Positions 16,836 to 26,120 of a DNA stretch of 64,000 nucleotides are shown here, piece after piece (the first letter of the stretch is position 1; each line of letters begins with the position of its first letter). The position numbers were made by a program, and so were the translations under genes. This DNA comes from Litchfieldella anticariensis FP35 = DSM 16096. GTDB lineage: Bacteria; Pseudomonadota; Gammaproteobacteria; Pseudomonadales; Halomonadaceae. The DNA lies in assembly GCF_000409775.1 (NCBI RefSeq), contig NZ_KE332388.1, positions 428,481 through 492,480 of the forward strand, written 5' to 3'. The notes under the pieces were generated by a model. That model saw only the letters and a program-made list of their open reading frames with translations, did not search any database and was not told where the DNA came from.

Positions 16836-17468
16836 TTATGGATGACGACACAGCACGACACTGAGATTGTTGGCTGGCATGTCCACCACAGCGTCCAGGT
16901 GCAGGCCGTGTTGGCTCGCCAGGGCGGTCACTTCGGCAAGATCGCGGATCCCCCAACTGGGATTGCGCATGCGCAGATCTCGATCGAATTCGGCGTTACT
17001 GGGGGCGGTATGCTGGCCATCACGTTTGAATGGACCATAGAGATACAGTACGCCATGCACGGGGAGTCGCTCTCCGGCCTCACTCAGCAATGCTTCGGCA
17101 GCACTCCAAGGTGAGATATGCAGCATGTTGATACACACCAAGGCATCGAAGCCTTCCACCGGCCAAGGGCGCCGCATCACGTCCAGAGCCAGTGGCGAAC
17201 GCAGATTGGCCGGCCCTTGGCCATCGCGCCAGGCGGCAATCGAGGATCGCGCTCGAGGGTTGGGGTCACTGGGCTGCCAGTCGAGGTCAGGCAATGCGGT
17301 GGCGAAATGCAGTGCGTGTTCACCACTGCCGCTGGCAACTTCCAGCACCACCCCGTGCGACGGTAGATACTGGCGCAGTACCTCGAGAATCGGTTCCCGA
17401 TTGCGTGCCGTCGCCGGGCTAGACAGGCGGGCATCGGGTTCGGATGGTATCGAATCCTGCCTATTCAT
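16836..17468 (-). CDS. DUF938-family class I SAM-dependent methyltransferase
   Basis: 210 residues. The SAM motif I appears as VLEVASGSGEHALHFA (residues ~42-57), followed by an acidic strand WQPSDPNP and a ALVCINMLHISPW motif. Together with LYLYGPFKRDGQHTAPSNAEFD these identify DUF938 proteins. The substrate is unknown. It lies six bases from the end of the esterase gene on the same strand and is probably co-transcribed. Confidence 0.88.
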   Translation of the reverse strand: MNRQDSIPSEPDARLSSPATARNREPILEVLRQYLPSHGVVLEVASGSGEHALHFATALPDLDWQPSDPNPRARSSIAAWRDGQGPANLRSPLALDVMRRPWPVEGFDALVCINMLHISPWSAAEALLSEAGERLPVHGVLYLYGPFKRDGQHTAPSNAEFDRDLRMRNPSWGIRDLAEVTALASQHGLHLDAVVDMPANNLSVVLCRHP

Positions 17469-17474
17469 GACTGA

Positions 17475-18146
17475 TCACCCCTTTGCCAGGCGCTGGGCCA
17501 GCCAGGGACCAATGTCAGCGACCTGCTGAGGGCACAGCGAATGCTGCATGGGATACGTGCGGTAATTGACCTCGTAGCCCATCTCGCTGGCACGTTCGGT
17601 TCCGGCGCGGCCCAGGCTTTCCGGCACGACCGGATCGAAGGTGCCGTGATGGGCCTCGATGAGCAGGCCACGATTGGCCTCGTGGGGTTCGATACTGTCG
17701 GCAGTGGCAAAGTAGGTCGACATCGCCAGTAAACCGGCCAGCGGCCGAGGATAGGTCAACGCCGCCTCATAGACCACCGCCCCACCCTGTGAGAAACCGG
17801 CAAGGACGATGCGCCGGCTGTCGATCCCCTTGTCGATCTCGGCATCAATCAAACCATGTATCCGCTTGGCCGAAGCCTTGAGCTGAGGCACGTCGACGCG
17901 GCGCCCAATATCCATCTCCAGAATGTCATACCAGGCCGGCATCACCATGCCGCCATTGATGGTGACCGGCAGTCGCGGCGCGTGAGGCAATACGAAACGC
18001 ACCGCCAGGTCGGAAGGCAGATCCAATGCCGGCACCAACGGCTCGAAATCGTGGCCATCGGCCCCCAGGCCATGCAGCAGAATCACGCAGCTATCGGCGG
18101 GCTTGCCGTTGCGAGGCTCGATGACCAGTTCGGTGGGTCGGCTCAT
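17475..18146 (-). CDS. Carboxylesterase/phospholipase-family alpha/beta hydrolase
   Basis: 223 residues, the usual length. The oxyanion-hole motif VILLHGLGADGHDF is at residues ~21-34, the nucleophile is in LAGFSQGGAVVYEAAL (G-F-S-Q-G), the acid in GTFDPVVPESLG and the catalytic His in YPMQHSLCPQQ. No signal peptide, so cytoplasmic. Homologues hydrolyse short-chain esters or lysophospholipids. Confidence 0.92.
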   Translation of the reverse strand: MSRPTELVIEPRNGKPADSCVILLHGLGADGHDFEPLVPALDLPSDLAVRFVLPHAPRLPVTINGGMVMPAWYDILEMDIGRRVDVPQLKASAKRIHGLIDAEIDKGIDSRRIVLAGFSQGGAVVYEAALTYPRPLAGLLAMSTYFATADSIEPHEANRGLLIEAHHGTFDPVVPESLGRAGTERASEMGYEVNYRTYPMQHSLCPQQVADIGPWLAQRLAKG

Positions 18147-18236
18147 TTGGGGGCTACTCCTTGCAAGGTTTTCGATACCCTACCTCATGCCTCTTCCGAC
18201 GGCGACCCCGACGTCGATACAAGGCTCGCCTCGTCG

Positions 18237-20006
18237 TCAAAATGGCCATATCTGCGGAATCAATGGTAAGGCAACGAGTGCGACGAGCACGTTGAGCAGG
18301 CCGCCTACCCGCAGATAGTCACCGAAGCGATATCCGCCTGGGCCATACACCATCAAGTTGGTCTGGTAGCCGATGGGCGTGATGAAACTCGCCGAAGCGG
18401 CAAACATCACCGCCACCACATAAGGCATCGGGTTCACCCCCATGCTTTCAGCGCTGGCGACGACGATAGGAAAGGTGATGACTGCTGCGGCATTGTTGGT
18501 AATCAGTGCCGTCAACAACGCTACCACGACATAGACCATGACCAGCATCAACCAGGGATCGCCATTGGCCAAGCCCAGCACCGTCGTCGCCAGGGTCTGC
18601 GCGGCACCGGAATTCTCCAGGGCAGCGCCCAGGCCAAATGAGGCGGCGATGGTCAACAGTACTTGCACATCCAGGCTACGCTTGGCGGCGCCGATACTGC
18701 AGCAACCGGTAACCACCGCCAGCGCTGCGCCAAGCATCGCGGCATTGAGCAGGCTCAGTACACCGAACGTGGCCAGCGCGACCACACCGATGAGAATACT
18801 CCAAGCCATCCAGGCCTTTTCATGTACCGGGCGAGCCGACCCATTGACCTGGCTGATCAGCAGGAAATCGCGTGACTGGCGATGGCGTTCGATGAACGGT
18901 GGCCGCGCCTCGAGCAGCAGCACGTCGGCCGGTTGCAGACGAATCTGTCCCAGATTGCCGGCAACACGTTCTCCGTTTCGACACACCGCCAGCACCGCGG
19001 CGCCATAGAGGGTGCGAAAGTGGCCCTCACGGATGCGCTGACCGACGAACTGGCACTGATCGGAGACCACCGCCTCGACCAGACGACGCTCCTTGAAGTC
19101 TTTCTCCAGGCTCGACTCCCCATGGTAGGAAGGCACCAGGCCGCGCATTTGTTGCAGCTCTACCGCACCCGCCGAGGTCCCGGCAAACACCAGCCTGTCG
19201 CCGCCCTTGAGTTTCTCTCCGGGGCCGACGACGCTAACCACGTTGCCCCCGCGCTCGATCTCGACCAAAAACAGTTCCTGCAGATGGCGCAGGCCGGCTT
19301 CCTCTACCGTTTTGTCGACCAACGGCCCTTCGGCGTCGACTTCCATCTCGATAGTGAATTCACGAGGGTTCTCGAAAACTTGCTCGGCTCCGCGGCGCTC
19401 AGGTAACAGCCGATACCCCACCACCAACAGGTAGACCACCCCTATCACCGCCACCGGCACGCCTACCCAGGCGATATCGAACAGCCCCATGGCAAGCGAT
19501 GGATAACGATCAGCGAGCATACCGTTGACCACCAGATTGGTGCTGGTGCCGAACAGGGTAATGGTACCGCCAAGGATCGAGGCAAAGCTCAATGGCATCA
19601 AGAAGCGATGAGCAGGCAATGCCAATCGCCGACTCCAGCTAAGTACCGCCGGAATATAGGTAGCCACCACGGGCGTGTTGTTGATGAAGCCACTCATACT
19701 GGCCACCGGCACCAGCAGACGCCTCAAGGCACTACCCTCATCTTTCGGGCGCCCTAGCACATAGCGGATGATCAGGTCGATGCCGCCGGTTTCACGAATG
19801 CTTGCCACCAGCACGTACATGAAAGCCACGGTGAACAAGCCGCTACTGGAGAAACCCGCCAACGCCTGCTGCGGGTCAATCACCCCCAGGGTCAACAGCA
19901 CGACCACCGCACCGAGCAGAACCATGTCGGCACCAATGCGGGTGAAGGCCATCAAGGGGAAAACGGCGATAACAGCGATGAAAGCAAGCCAGGCATCTAG
20001 CGGCAT
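18237..20006 (-). CDS. SLC13-family permease with two TrkA-C domains
   Basis: 589 residues with about 11 membrane segments in two halves. Between them (residues ~200-375) lie two RCK-C/TrkA-C regulatory domains: EFTIEMEVDAEGPLVDKTV and, later, RRLVEAVVSDQCQFVGQRIR. Transport motifs include GFINNTPVVATYIPAVLSW in the first half and ITNNAAAVITFPIV in the second. Such proteins carry dicarboxylates, sulfate or other anions with Na+; the substrate is not assignable. Confidence 0.9.
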   Translation of the reverse strand: MPLDAWLAFIAVIAVFPLMAFTRIGADMVLLGAVVVLLTLGVIDPQQALAGFSSSGLFTVAFMYVLVASIRETGGIDLIIRYVLGRPKDEGSALRRLLVPVASMSGFINNTPVVATYIPAVLSWSRRLALPAHRFLMPLSFASILGGTITLFGTSTNLVVNGMLADRYPSLAMGLFDIAWVGVPVAVIGVVYLLVVGYRLLPERRGAEQVFENPREFTIEMEVDAEGPLVDKTVEEAGLRHLQELFLVEIERGGNVVSVVGPGEKLKGGDRLVFAGTSAGAVELQQMRGLVPSYHGESSLEKDFKERRLVEAVVSDQCQFVGQRIREGHFRTLYGAAVLAVCRNGERVAGNLGQIRLQPADVLLLEARPPFIERHRQSRDFLLISQVNGSARPVHEKAWMAWSILIGVVALATFGVLSLLNAAMLGAALAVVTGCCSIGAAKRSLDVQVLLTIAASFGLGAALENSGAAQTLATTVLGLANGDPWLMLVMVYVVVALLTALITNNAAAVITFPIVVASAESMGVNPMPYVVAVMFAASASFITPIGYQTNLMVYGPGGYRFGDYLRVGGLLNVLVALVALPLIPQIWPF

Positions 20007-20116
20007 GAGTAATCCATGGACGACGAGGCGAAACGCCCCATTGTGAACGCCACAGGATATACCCCAAAGTTATTTGTAGAAATTTATCTAGACGAAAAAG
20101 GGATAAGAGGAGAGAA

Positions 20117-20160
20117 GGAAGATGGAAGATGGAAGATGGAAGATGGAAGATGGAAGATGG
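20117..20160. repeat. Heptanucleotide tandem repeat
   Basis: About six tandem copies of the 7-bp unit GGAAGAT with a purine-rich lead-in. It lies in a non-coding gap between the permease start and the cold-shock terminator. Copy number may vary between strains. Confidence 0.85.
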
Positions 20161-20178
20161 GCAACTCTAGAGATAGCC

Positions 20179-20211
20179 CTGAAACAAACAAGGCCCGCCG
20201 AAGCGGGCCTT
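20179..20211 (-). terminator. Rho-independent terminator of the cold shock gene
   Basis: On the minus strand AAGGCCCGC-TTCG-GCGGGCCTT forms a 9-bp stem with a stable UUCG loop, followed by TGTTTGTTTC. It lies 45 bases past the stop of the cold shock gene. Confidence 0.9.
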
Positions 20212-20255
20212 GTGGATCACTATCTGACGATAGCGAGCATCTCGTTCGTCAGCGC

Positions 20256-20462
20256 TTAGCTGACGACCTTGATGTTGGAAGCCTGGAGGCCTTTCTTGCC
20301 TTGAGAGACCTCGTAAGAGACCTTCTGGCCATCTTGCAGGGTCTTGAAGCCATCGGACTGAATCTCGGAGAAGTGCGCGAACAGGTCGTCGCCCTTGTCG
20401 TCCGGAGAAATGAAGCCGTAGCCTTTGGAATCATTGAACCACTTAACGGTACCAGTTGCCAT
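20256..20462 (-). CDS. CspA-family cold shock protein
   Basis: 68 residues forming a single cold-shock domain: [19 protein letters not shown] contains RNP1 (KGYGFI) and DLFAHFSEI contains RNP2. It binds single-stranded RNA and DNA as an RNA chaperone. Monocistronic with its own terminator. The paralogue cannot be named from sequence alone. Confidence 0.95.
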   Translation of the reverse strand: MATGTVKWFNDSKGYGFISPDDKGDDLFAHFSEIQSDGFKTLQDGQKVSYEVSQGKKGLQASNIKVVS

Positions 20463-20635
20463 GTGTTAAATCCTTCATAACTTGATGATGTTGCCGGGAA
20501 TTACCCGAGACGCGTGGGTAAAACAAGGGAGATATTCACCAGGCTATCGAAGTTCTATGACAACTTTCGAGTACTGCTGACGATATTCGACTTGCTAACC
20601 AACAGCGCGCAGCATGCACCTTGTGAATGACCACG

Positions 20636-22309
20636 TCAATCAAAATTTTGTTGCAAAGGGCGATGAAGCGCCACACGCAGCGCCATGTCACGCTGATAGA
20701 TGTCCGGCCGGAATGCCAAGTGGCCGTTGGTGCTGGCATCCACTGTCCAGTAATGCAGGATGACCGGTACCCGCCGGCGTAGATTGACGGTGCGCGTGGT
20801 ACCGCTGTCCACCGCCTGGCGGAGAGACGCCGCATCCCAGCGCTGATTGTCGTCAAGCAGCAAACGGGTGAACTGCATGGCGTTCTCGACCCGGATACAG
20901 CCCGAGCTCACCGCCCGTTGCGGATTGTCGAACAGATGCTGTGACGGGGTATCGTGCAGATATACTGAGTAGCTATTGGGGAAGCGGATCACCACCCTGC
21001 CCAAGGGATTGTCTCCCCCCGACGCCTGACGCAGCATGATCGGCCCCGGATTTTGCCAATCGACCGTTTCAGGGTCGAGCTGGTTGCCTTGGTAGTCGAT
21101 GACGGCCAGGTTCTCCCGCTTCAGGTAATCCAGGTCCTCGCGAATCTTCGGCAGCTTGTCTTCCCGGAAAATGGTCGGTGGCACCGTCCAGGTCGGGTTG
21201 AAGGTCAGATGCGTGATCGACGAACGCAATGAAGGTGTCTTGCGATATGGCTGACCGACCACGATGCGTGTCCGCCAGACATCCCCCGAGCCAAGAAAGT
21301 AGCTCAACTTGTAGCCTGCGATATCCACCAGCACGAAGCTCTCCGGCACATCGTGCAACAGCCAACGCGCCCGCTCCAGGTTGACGCGGATCTGGTCGAT
21401 CCGCGTCCCCACCCCCACGTTGAGTGCCGAGCGAGTCTGTGGCCCCACCACTGCATCGTCCTCCAGCAAGTGGAGGCGCTGAAATTCACGCACGGCCTCC
21501 GCCAGCGTTGCGTCATAGTATTCGGCGTCTGGGGACTCGAGCACGACGTCACGGAACGTTCGTACATAATGCCCGGTATCCGCCGCCAATAGTTCGGGCT
21601 GTCCAAGGACTCCCAACCGTTGGCGCAGCAGGGCAACATCGGGGTGGCGATCGCCAGGCCGCAGGGACGAATCACGGGCTGGCAGTGTCGACCACCCCCC
21701 AGCCTCCTCGATGGCCCGGTAATGGGCCAAACCCTTACGCAGGCGTTCATAAGGCGGATAAGGAGGCCGGACCCGCTCGAAGGCTGCTTCGATATTTCCC
21801 GCCTCGACAGCCTGGAAAAGCGCCGCCATGTCCGGCGTGAACGTCGCCTGAGGAAGGTCCCAGTCATCGTCGACGGTCTTGGGGTCGAGCTTGCCGAGGT
21901 ACAGATGACGCAAGGCCAGGAGGAAGCGCCGTGTAGCGCCCAAATCAGCCCGCGCTATCGCCTCGCTCGAGCTCTCTCCTGTCTGTTGCGAACTCTCTTC
22001 TGCCTGTTGAATGCGTTGCCAGGTCAATGCCAACGCGTCGGGGCGGTAGTCGGATGGCCTCAAACCATCACGATCCAAGCCTTCCAGTGCCGTCACCAAG
22101 GCTGACACACGCGACGCCTCGCGCCACGCCGGTCGATAATTGCGTGCTTGATAAAAATCGCGAACGAGCCGACCAAGCGCCGTGTCTTGCTCTTCCTCGT
22201 GCAGTAGGGCTTGGATCGAGGCACTCTCCTGCCCCCAGGCTGGGCCTGTGTTCCATGTCACGGCACACAGCAACACGAACAGAACCTTGGCTAATCGAAC
22301 TTTAAGCAT
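20636..22309 (-). CDS. L,D-transpeptidase, YcbB/LdtD-type
   Basis: 557 residues from the ATG at 22309 (AGGGAG just upstream; a TTG 21 bases earlier is less likely). The signal peptide covers residues 1-26 (VLFVLLCAVTWNTGPAWGQ). An N-terminal scaffold, a peptidoglycan-binding-type helical domain (~190-290) and the YkuD catalytic domain (~300-480) follow. The active-site signature is VYLHDTPSQHLF then AVSSGCIRVENA, with the catalytic Cys. It makes 3-3 cross-links in the periplasm. It is divergent from a second L,D-transpeptidase. Confidence 0.9.
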   Translation of the reverse strand: MLKVRLAKVLFVLLCAVTWNTGPAWGQESASIQALLHEEEQDTALGRLVRDFYQARNYRPAWREASRVSALVTALEGLDRDGLRPSDYRPDALALTWQRIQQAEESSQQTGESSSEAIARADLGATRRFLLALRHLYLGKLDPKTVDDDWDLPQATFTPDMAALFQAVEAGNIEAAFERVRPPYPPYERLRKGLAHYRAIEEAGGWSTLPARDSSLRPGDRHPDVALLRQRLGVLGQPELLAADTGHYVRTFRDVVLESPDAEYYDATLAEAVREFQRLHLLEDDAVVGPQTRSALNVGVGTRIDQIRVNLERARWLLHDVPESFVLVDIAGYKLSYFLGSGDVWRTRIVVGQPYRKTPSLRSSITHLTFNPTWTVPPTIFREDKLPKIREDLDYLKRENLAVIDYQGNQLDPETVDWQNPGPIMLRQASGGDNPLGRVVIRFPNSYSVYLHDTPSQHLFDNPQRAVSSGCIRVENAMQFTRLLLDDNQRWDAASLRQAVDSGTTRTVNLRRRVPVILHYWTVDASTNGHLAFRPDIYQRDMALRVALHRPLQQNFD

Positions 22310-22459
22310 GGGCTCCCTGCCTCTTTTCAACGCTTCAACGGATTGGCCATCCTACCCGCTGCAGTCATAATGAAGACTGTCCCAGGTCATGGTACTGCCT
22401 TCCAATCACCTTAGTTAATTTAGCTATCAATGGACCAACCGAGAAGGACCTCATCCCCA

Positions 22460-23188
22460 ATGACGACACGCCTGCTTGCGCTGAGCAAATGCATCCGTGC
22501 CTTTTCTTTCCTCGGGTTGTTCTCTCTTGCGTTCCCTGTCATTGCCACCCCTCTGGCCGACACCCTGCAACGCTTGGCCCCCAATGCCGATGCCCAGGTG
22601 CTGCGCCTGGCCGCCAATGCGTTGAATTGTGCCCAACCCAACGCCGAGCGCTTGGCGGTGATCGATTTCTCGCTCAGCGCCAATGAACCACGCTTGTGGG
22701 TCTTCGACCTGGTCCAGGAGCGGCTGTTATATGAAGAGCTGGTGTCGCACGGGCGCGGAACCGGCGACGAGCAGGCATTGTGGTTCTCCAATACGCCCGA
22801 CAGTCACCAGTCGAGCTTGGGGCTGTTTCGTACCCTGAACAGCTATTACGGCAGCAACGGCTATTCCCTGCGCCTGGAGGGGCTGGAACCCGGCATCAAT
22901 GACCTCGCCTACCAGCGAGCCATCGTGATCCATGGTGCCGACTACGTCAGCGAATCTTTCATCGACAAGTATGGCCGCCTGGGCCGCAGCCACGGCTGCC
23001 CCGCCGTACGTCAGGAGGTCGCCAAGCCATTGATCGACAGCATCAAGGAAGACCAGTACCTGTTCGCCTACTACCCCGACCAACAGTGGCTAGAAGCCTC
23101 GGCGTACCTTGCCTGCGGTCAGAGCACCAACCTGGCCAACAGTATCGACGCGCGAGGATATTCCCTGGCGATGCAGGCCTCGAACTAG
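22460..23188 (+). CDS. Murein L,D-transpeptidase catalytic domain protein (YkuD_2 type)
   Basis: About 242 residues from the ATG at 22460 (AAGGA upstream); an in-frame ATG at 22430 has no ribosome binding site. The signal peptide is residues 1-24 (FLGLFSLAFPVIATP). The catalytic domain reads FSLSANEPRLWVFDL, SHGRGTGDEQALWFSNTP, then IVIHGADYVSE and the active-site block GRSHGCPAVRQEVA, where the Cys is the nucleophile. This is a different family from the divergent YcbB-type enzyme. Confidence 0.88.
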   Translation: MTTRLLALSKCIRAFSFLGLFSLAFPVIATPLADTLQRLAPNADAQVLRLAANALNCAQPNAERLAVIDFSLSANEPRLWVFDLVQERLLYEELVSHGRGTGDEQALWFSNTPDSHQSSLGLFRTLNSYYGSNGYSLRLEGLEPGINDLAYQRAIVIHGADYVSESFIDKYGRLGRSHGCPAVRQEVAKPLIDSIKEDQYLFAYYPDQQWLEASAYLACGQSTNLANSIDARGYSLAMQASN

Positions 23189-23246
23189 ACCATGCCCGAA
23201 AACTGCCGGCGCCTGACCAAGCGGCGCTAGACACCGAGGTGGCTCG

Positions 23247-24908
23247 ATGCCCAACCTTCCTGCCCTGAATCGACATCTGCCGCGCGTGCCACTGCGCTAT
23301 ACCGCCTACCTGGCCAGTTGGCTTGGCCTGTTGGTGTGTTGGTGGGCGAGCCGCTTCCATCCCATCTGGGGCTGGCTGGCACTGGTCTTTGCCCTGTTTG
23401 CTGCCCTCGGCACCTACGACCTGTTCAACCGCCGGCGTACGGTAAGCCGCAATTACCCGATCCTGGCACACTTCCGCTACGGGCTGGAATCGATCGGCCC
23501 TGAGATTCGCCAGTACTTCATCCAGACCGATACCGAACAACGCCCCTTCTCGCGGGAGCAACGCGCACTGGTCTACCAGCGCGCCAAGCAGGTGGCCGAC
23601 AAAGTGCCGTTTGGCTCGTTACACGACCTGTATGCCGAAGGCTATGAATGGATCAACCATTCCCTGTCACCCGTGCCCGTTACTGGCCATGACTTTCGCA
23701 TCACCATCGGCGAACACTGCGCCAAGCCCTACTCGGCCAGCGTATTCAACATCTCGGCCATGAGCTTCGGCTCGCTGTCGGCGAATGCCATCCAGGCACT
23801 GAACAAAGGCGCCCGCCTTGGCGGCTTCTACCACGACACCGGTGAAGGGGCGATTTCCCCCCACCACCTTCAGGGGGGCGACCTGGTATGGGAAATTGGT
23901 TCGGGCTATTTCGGGTGCCGCACGCCTGATGGTAGTTTCTGCGAGGAGCGCTTCGCCGAAAAGGCGACCCTCGATCAGGTCAAAATGATCGAGATCAAAC
24001 TCTCGCAAGGCGCCAAACCCGGTCATGGCGGCATCCTGCCCGGGGTCAAGGTGACGGCGGAGATCGCCACGACACGCGGCGTACCGGAAAGACAGGACGT
24101 GGTATCGCCGGCAGCGCATTCGGCCTTCTCCACGCCCTTGGAGCTAATGGCCTTCATCGCTCGACTGCGCAAGCTGTCCGGTGGTAAGCCGGTGGGCATC
24201 AAGCTGGCCATTGGCCACCCCTGGGAATGGTTTGCGCTGGTCAAGGCCATGTTGGCATCAGGCGAACACCCCGACTTCGTGGTGGTCGACGGTGGCGAAG
24301 GTGGCACAGGCGCCGCACCGCTTGAATTCGTCAACCGCTTGGGGATGCCACTGACGGAAGCCCTGCTGCTAGTGCACAACGCCCTGGTGGGCGCCAACTT
24401 ACGCGAACGCATCCGGGTCGGCGCCGCCGGCAAGATCATCTCGGCCTTCGACATCGCCCGCACCCTCGCCCTGGGCGCCGATTGGTGCAATGCCGCCCGC
24501 GGCTACATGTTCGCGCTGGGCTGCATCCAGGCACGCACCTGCCACACCGACCGCTGCCCCAGCGGCGTGGCCACTCAGGATAAGCGGCGCGGAGCCAATC
24601 TCGACGTTTCCGACAAGAGCCAACGTGTCCACCATTTCCACGACAATACCCTGAAAGCACTCGCCGAAATGCTGGCCGCCGCCGGCCTCCGAGACACTTC
24701 TGAACTGGGGCCGGAGCATATCCTGCGCCGCGTGTCGCGCAATGAGATCCGCTCCTTTGACGTGCTATTTCCTTATCTGGCACCCGGCGAACTGCTCAAT
24801 GGCCCGCCCGACCATGAAGTGTTCCGCCATTACTGGCAAGAGGCCAGCGCCGACAGCTTCCAGCCACTCGCAGCGGTCACAGCAAGGCGTACCAGCAAGT
24901 TACTTTAG
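23247..24908 (+). CDS. FMN-binding glutamate synthase-family protein, membrane-anchored
   Basis: 553 residues. Two hydrophobic segments near the N-terminus (~20-65) precede the glutamate synthase central/FMN domain (~140-500): NISAMSFGSLSANAIQALN, then GEGAISPHHLQGGDLVWEIG and GAKPGHGGILPGVKV, and DFVVVDGGEGGTGAAP. A Cys cluster CIQARTCHTDRCPSGVATQ supplies 3Fe-4S-type ligands. No glutaminase domain is present, so it is not a full GltB. Function is unproven. It begins 58 bases after the transpeptidase gene. Confidence 0.88.
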   Translation: MPNLPALNRHLPRVPLRYTAYLASWLGLLVCWWASRFHPIWGWLALVFALFAALGTYDLFNRRRTVSRNYPILAHFRYGLESIGPEIRQYFIQTDTEQRPFSREQRALVYQRAKQVADKVPFGSLHDLYAEGYEWINHSLSPVPVTGHDFRITIGEHCAKPYSASVFNISAMSFGSLSANAIQALNKGARLGGFYHDTGEGAISPHHLQGGDLVWEIGSGYFGCRTPDGSFCEERFAEKATLDQVKMIEIKLSQGAKPGHGGILPGVKVTAEIATTRGVPERQDVVSPAAHSAFSTPLELMAFIARLRKLSGGKPVGIKLAIGHPWEWFALVKAMLASGEHPDFVVVDGGEGGTGAAPLEFVNRLGMPLTEALLLVHNALVGANLRERIRVGAAGKIISAFDIARTLALGADWCNAARGYMFALGCIQARTCHTDRCPSGVATQDKRRGANLDVSDKSQRVHHFHDNTLKALAEMLAAAGLRDTSELGPEHILRRVSRNEIRSFDVLFPYLAPGELLNGPPDHEVFRHYWQEASADSFQPLAAVTARRTSKLL

Positions 24909-24977
24909 CCTCTGCCCCCTTGGGCTAAGTGCCATGGTGGATAGATAAATGAATGCGAGGGGAGCAAGACACCTGAC

Positions 24978-25922
24978 TCATACTTGCGTTTTCGTCCCTT
25001 GGTTCAATTGCCCGAATGGCACGTGTACGGAAGGCAGGATGTCACTAGTGGCCGAGAGGTGTGAGGCCTGATCGTCAAAGAAAATATGCGGTTTGATGAT
25101 ACCCAATACATGCTCCTTGGCCACACCGCCCAGGAAATAGGCTTCGTTGACCGTCACCCCCCAACTGCGCATGGTGTGAATGACACGTTCGTGAGCGGGA
25201 GCATTGCGGGCAGTGACAATGGAAACCCGAACCTTGGGATGATAACGCCCATGTGTCTGCTCTTCACATCGTTTCTCCAACGCCTGGATACGCGCCAGCT
25301 TGCGCAAGAAATCGGCCAATAGGCCTGATTCAGCAGGCACCTGAGCATTGGTGCGCTCATACTCGCGAAAGGCCTCGATACCCTGTTGCTGGTAGATGGT
25401 CTCCGATTCATCGGTGACCAACACACCGTCGAAATCGAACGCGATCCGCAATTCCTCCTCGTCCGTCAGATCGAAATCACCGGATGACAACACTTGACCC
25501 GCGGGATGCCCCGCCAGAATTGCCTGGTCGACATCCTGTTTATTGGCCGATAGGAAAAGGCTAATATTCAATGCCGGGATGAAGCGGTGTGGATAGCGCC
25601 CCTGGAGGAAAATCGCGCGGGTGATCCCCAAGCCATGATGTTCGATCGACTTCATGACACGCAGCCCCGTTTCCGGGTCATTGCGTGACAGCAACATGAC
25701 CTCGATAGGTGGGTTATCGGGACTGAGATCATTCAATGACAACAGCCGCTTGATGAACGGGAACGCAACACCCACCTCCAGCGGCACGTCTTCATTATCA
25801 CGCTGGTAGGTACGGTAAATCGCCTCGCCTTGCTCACGGAAAACCTGGTCGGATTCGGCAAGATCGAAAAGGGCGCTGGAAGCCAGCCCGATTACCAGGC
25901 GCTCGCTGAGATCGTATGGCAT
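24978..25922 (-). CDS. 5'-nucleotidase (NT5C1-like family)
   Basis: 314 residues. The HAD-like nucleophile motif is IAFDFDGVLVTDESETIY (residues ~163-180), with a Thr/Ser in SIVTARNAPAHERV and the acidic tail PHIFFDDQASHL. The N-terminal AIYRTYQRDNEDVPLE repeats partly near residue 190 (AFREYERTNAQVPAE), a known feature of the family. It dephosphorylates nucleoside monophosphates in the cytosol. Confidence 0.88.
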   Translation of the reverse strand: MPYDLSERLVIGLASSALFDLAESDQVFREQGEAIYRTYQRDNEDVPLEVGVAFPFIKRLLSLNDLSPDNPPIEVMLLSRNDPETGLRVMKSIEHHGLGITRAIFLQGRYPHRFIPALNISLFLSANKQDVDQAILAGHPAGQVLSSGDFDLTDEEELRIAFDFDGVLVTDESETIYQQQGIEAFREYERTNAQVPAESGLLADFLRKLARIQALEKRCEEQTHGRYHPKVRVSIVTARNAPAHERVIHTMRSWGVTVNEAYFLGGVAKEHVLGIIKPHIFFDDQASHLSATSDILPSVHVPFGQLNQGTKTQV

Positions 25923-26120
25923 TGTCGTTTCCGGTCATGAGAAAGCGGGGTAGTCCATCAGGACCATGACCCAGAGCCAGCAGAGAAGCAAGCATACGAA
26001 AGCGTCAGGCAATGGCGGTATACGCGGACCTACGACGGAAGCTATGTTAGTAAAGGGCGGCAAGCTTACGCTGTCTTCGTCCGGGGCCTGGCAAAGAAGA
26101 ATGAGCAAGGAGAATCTCAC

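Noticed and set aside
18882..19406. Plus-strand frame within the SLC13 permease gene
   Set aside because: A shadow of the real minus-strand gene without start signals.
20100..20165. Heptanucleotide array considered as a CRISPR array
   Set aside because: Units are 7 bp and contiguous with no spacers, and no cas gene is present.
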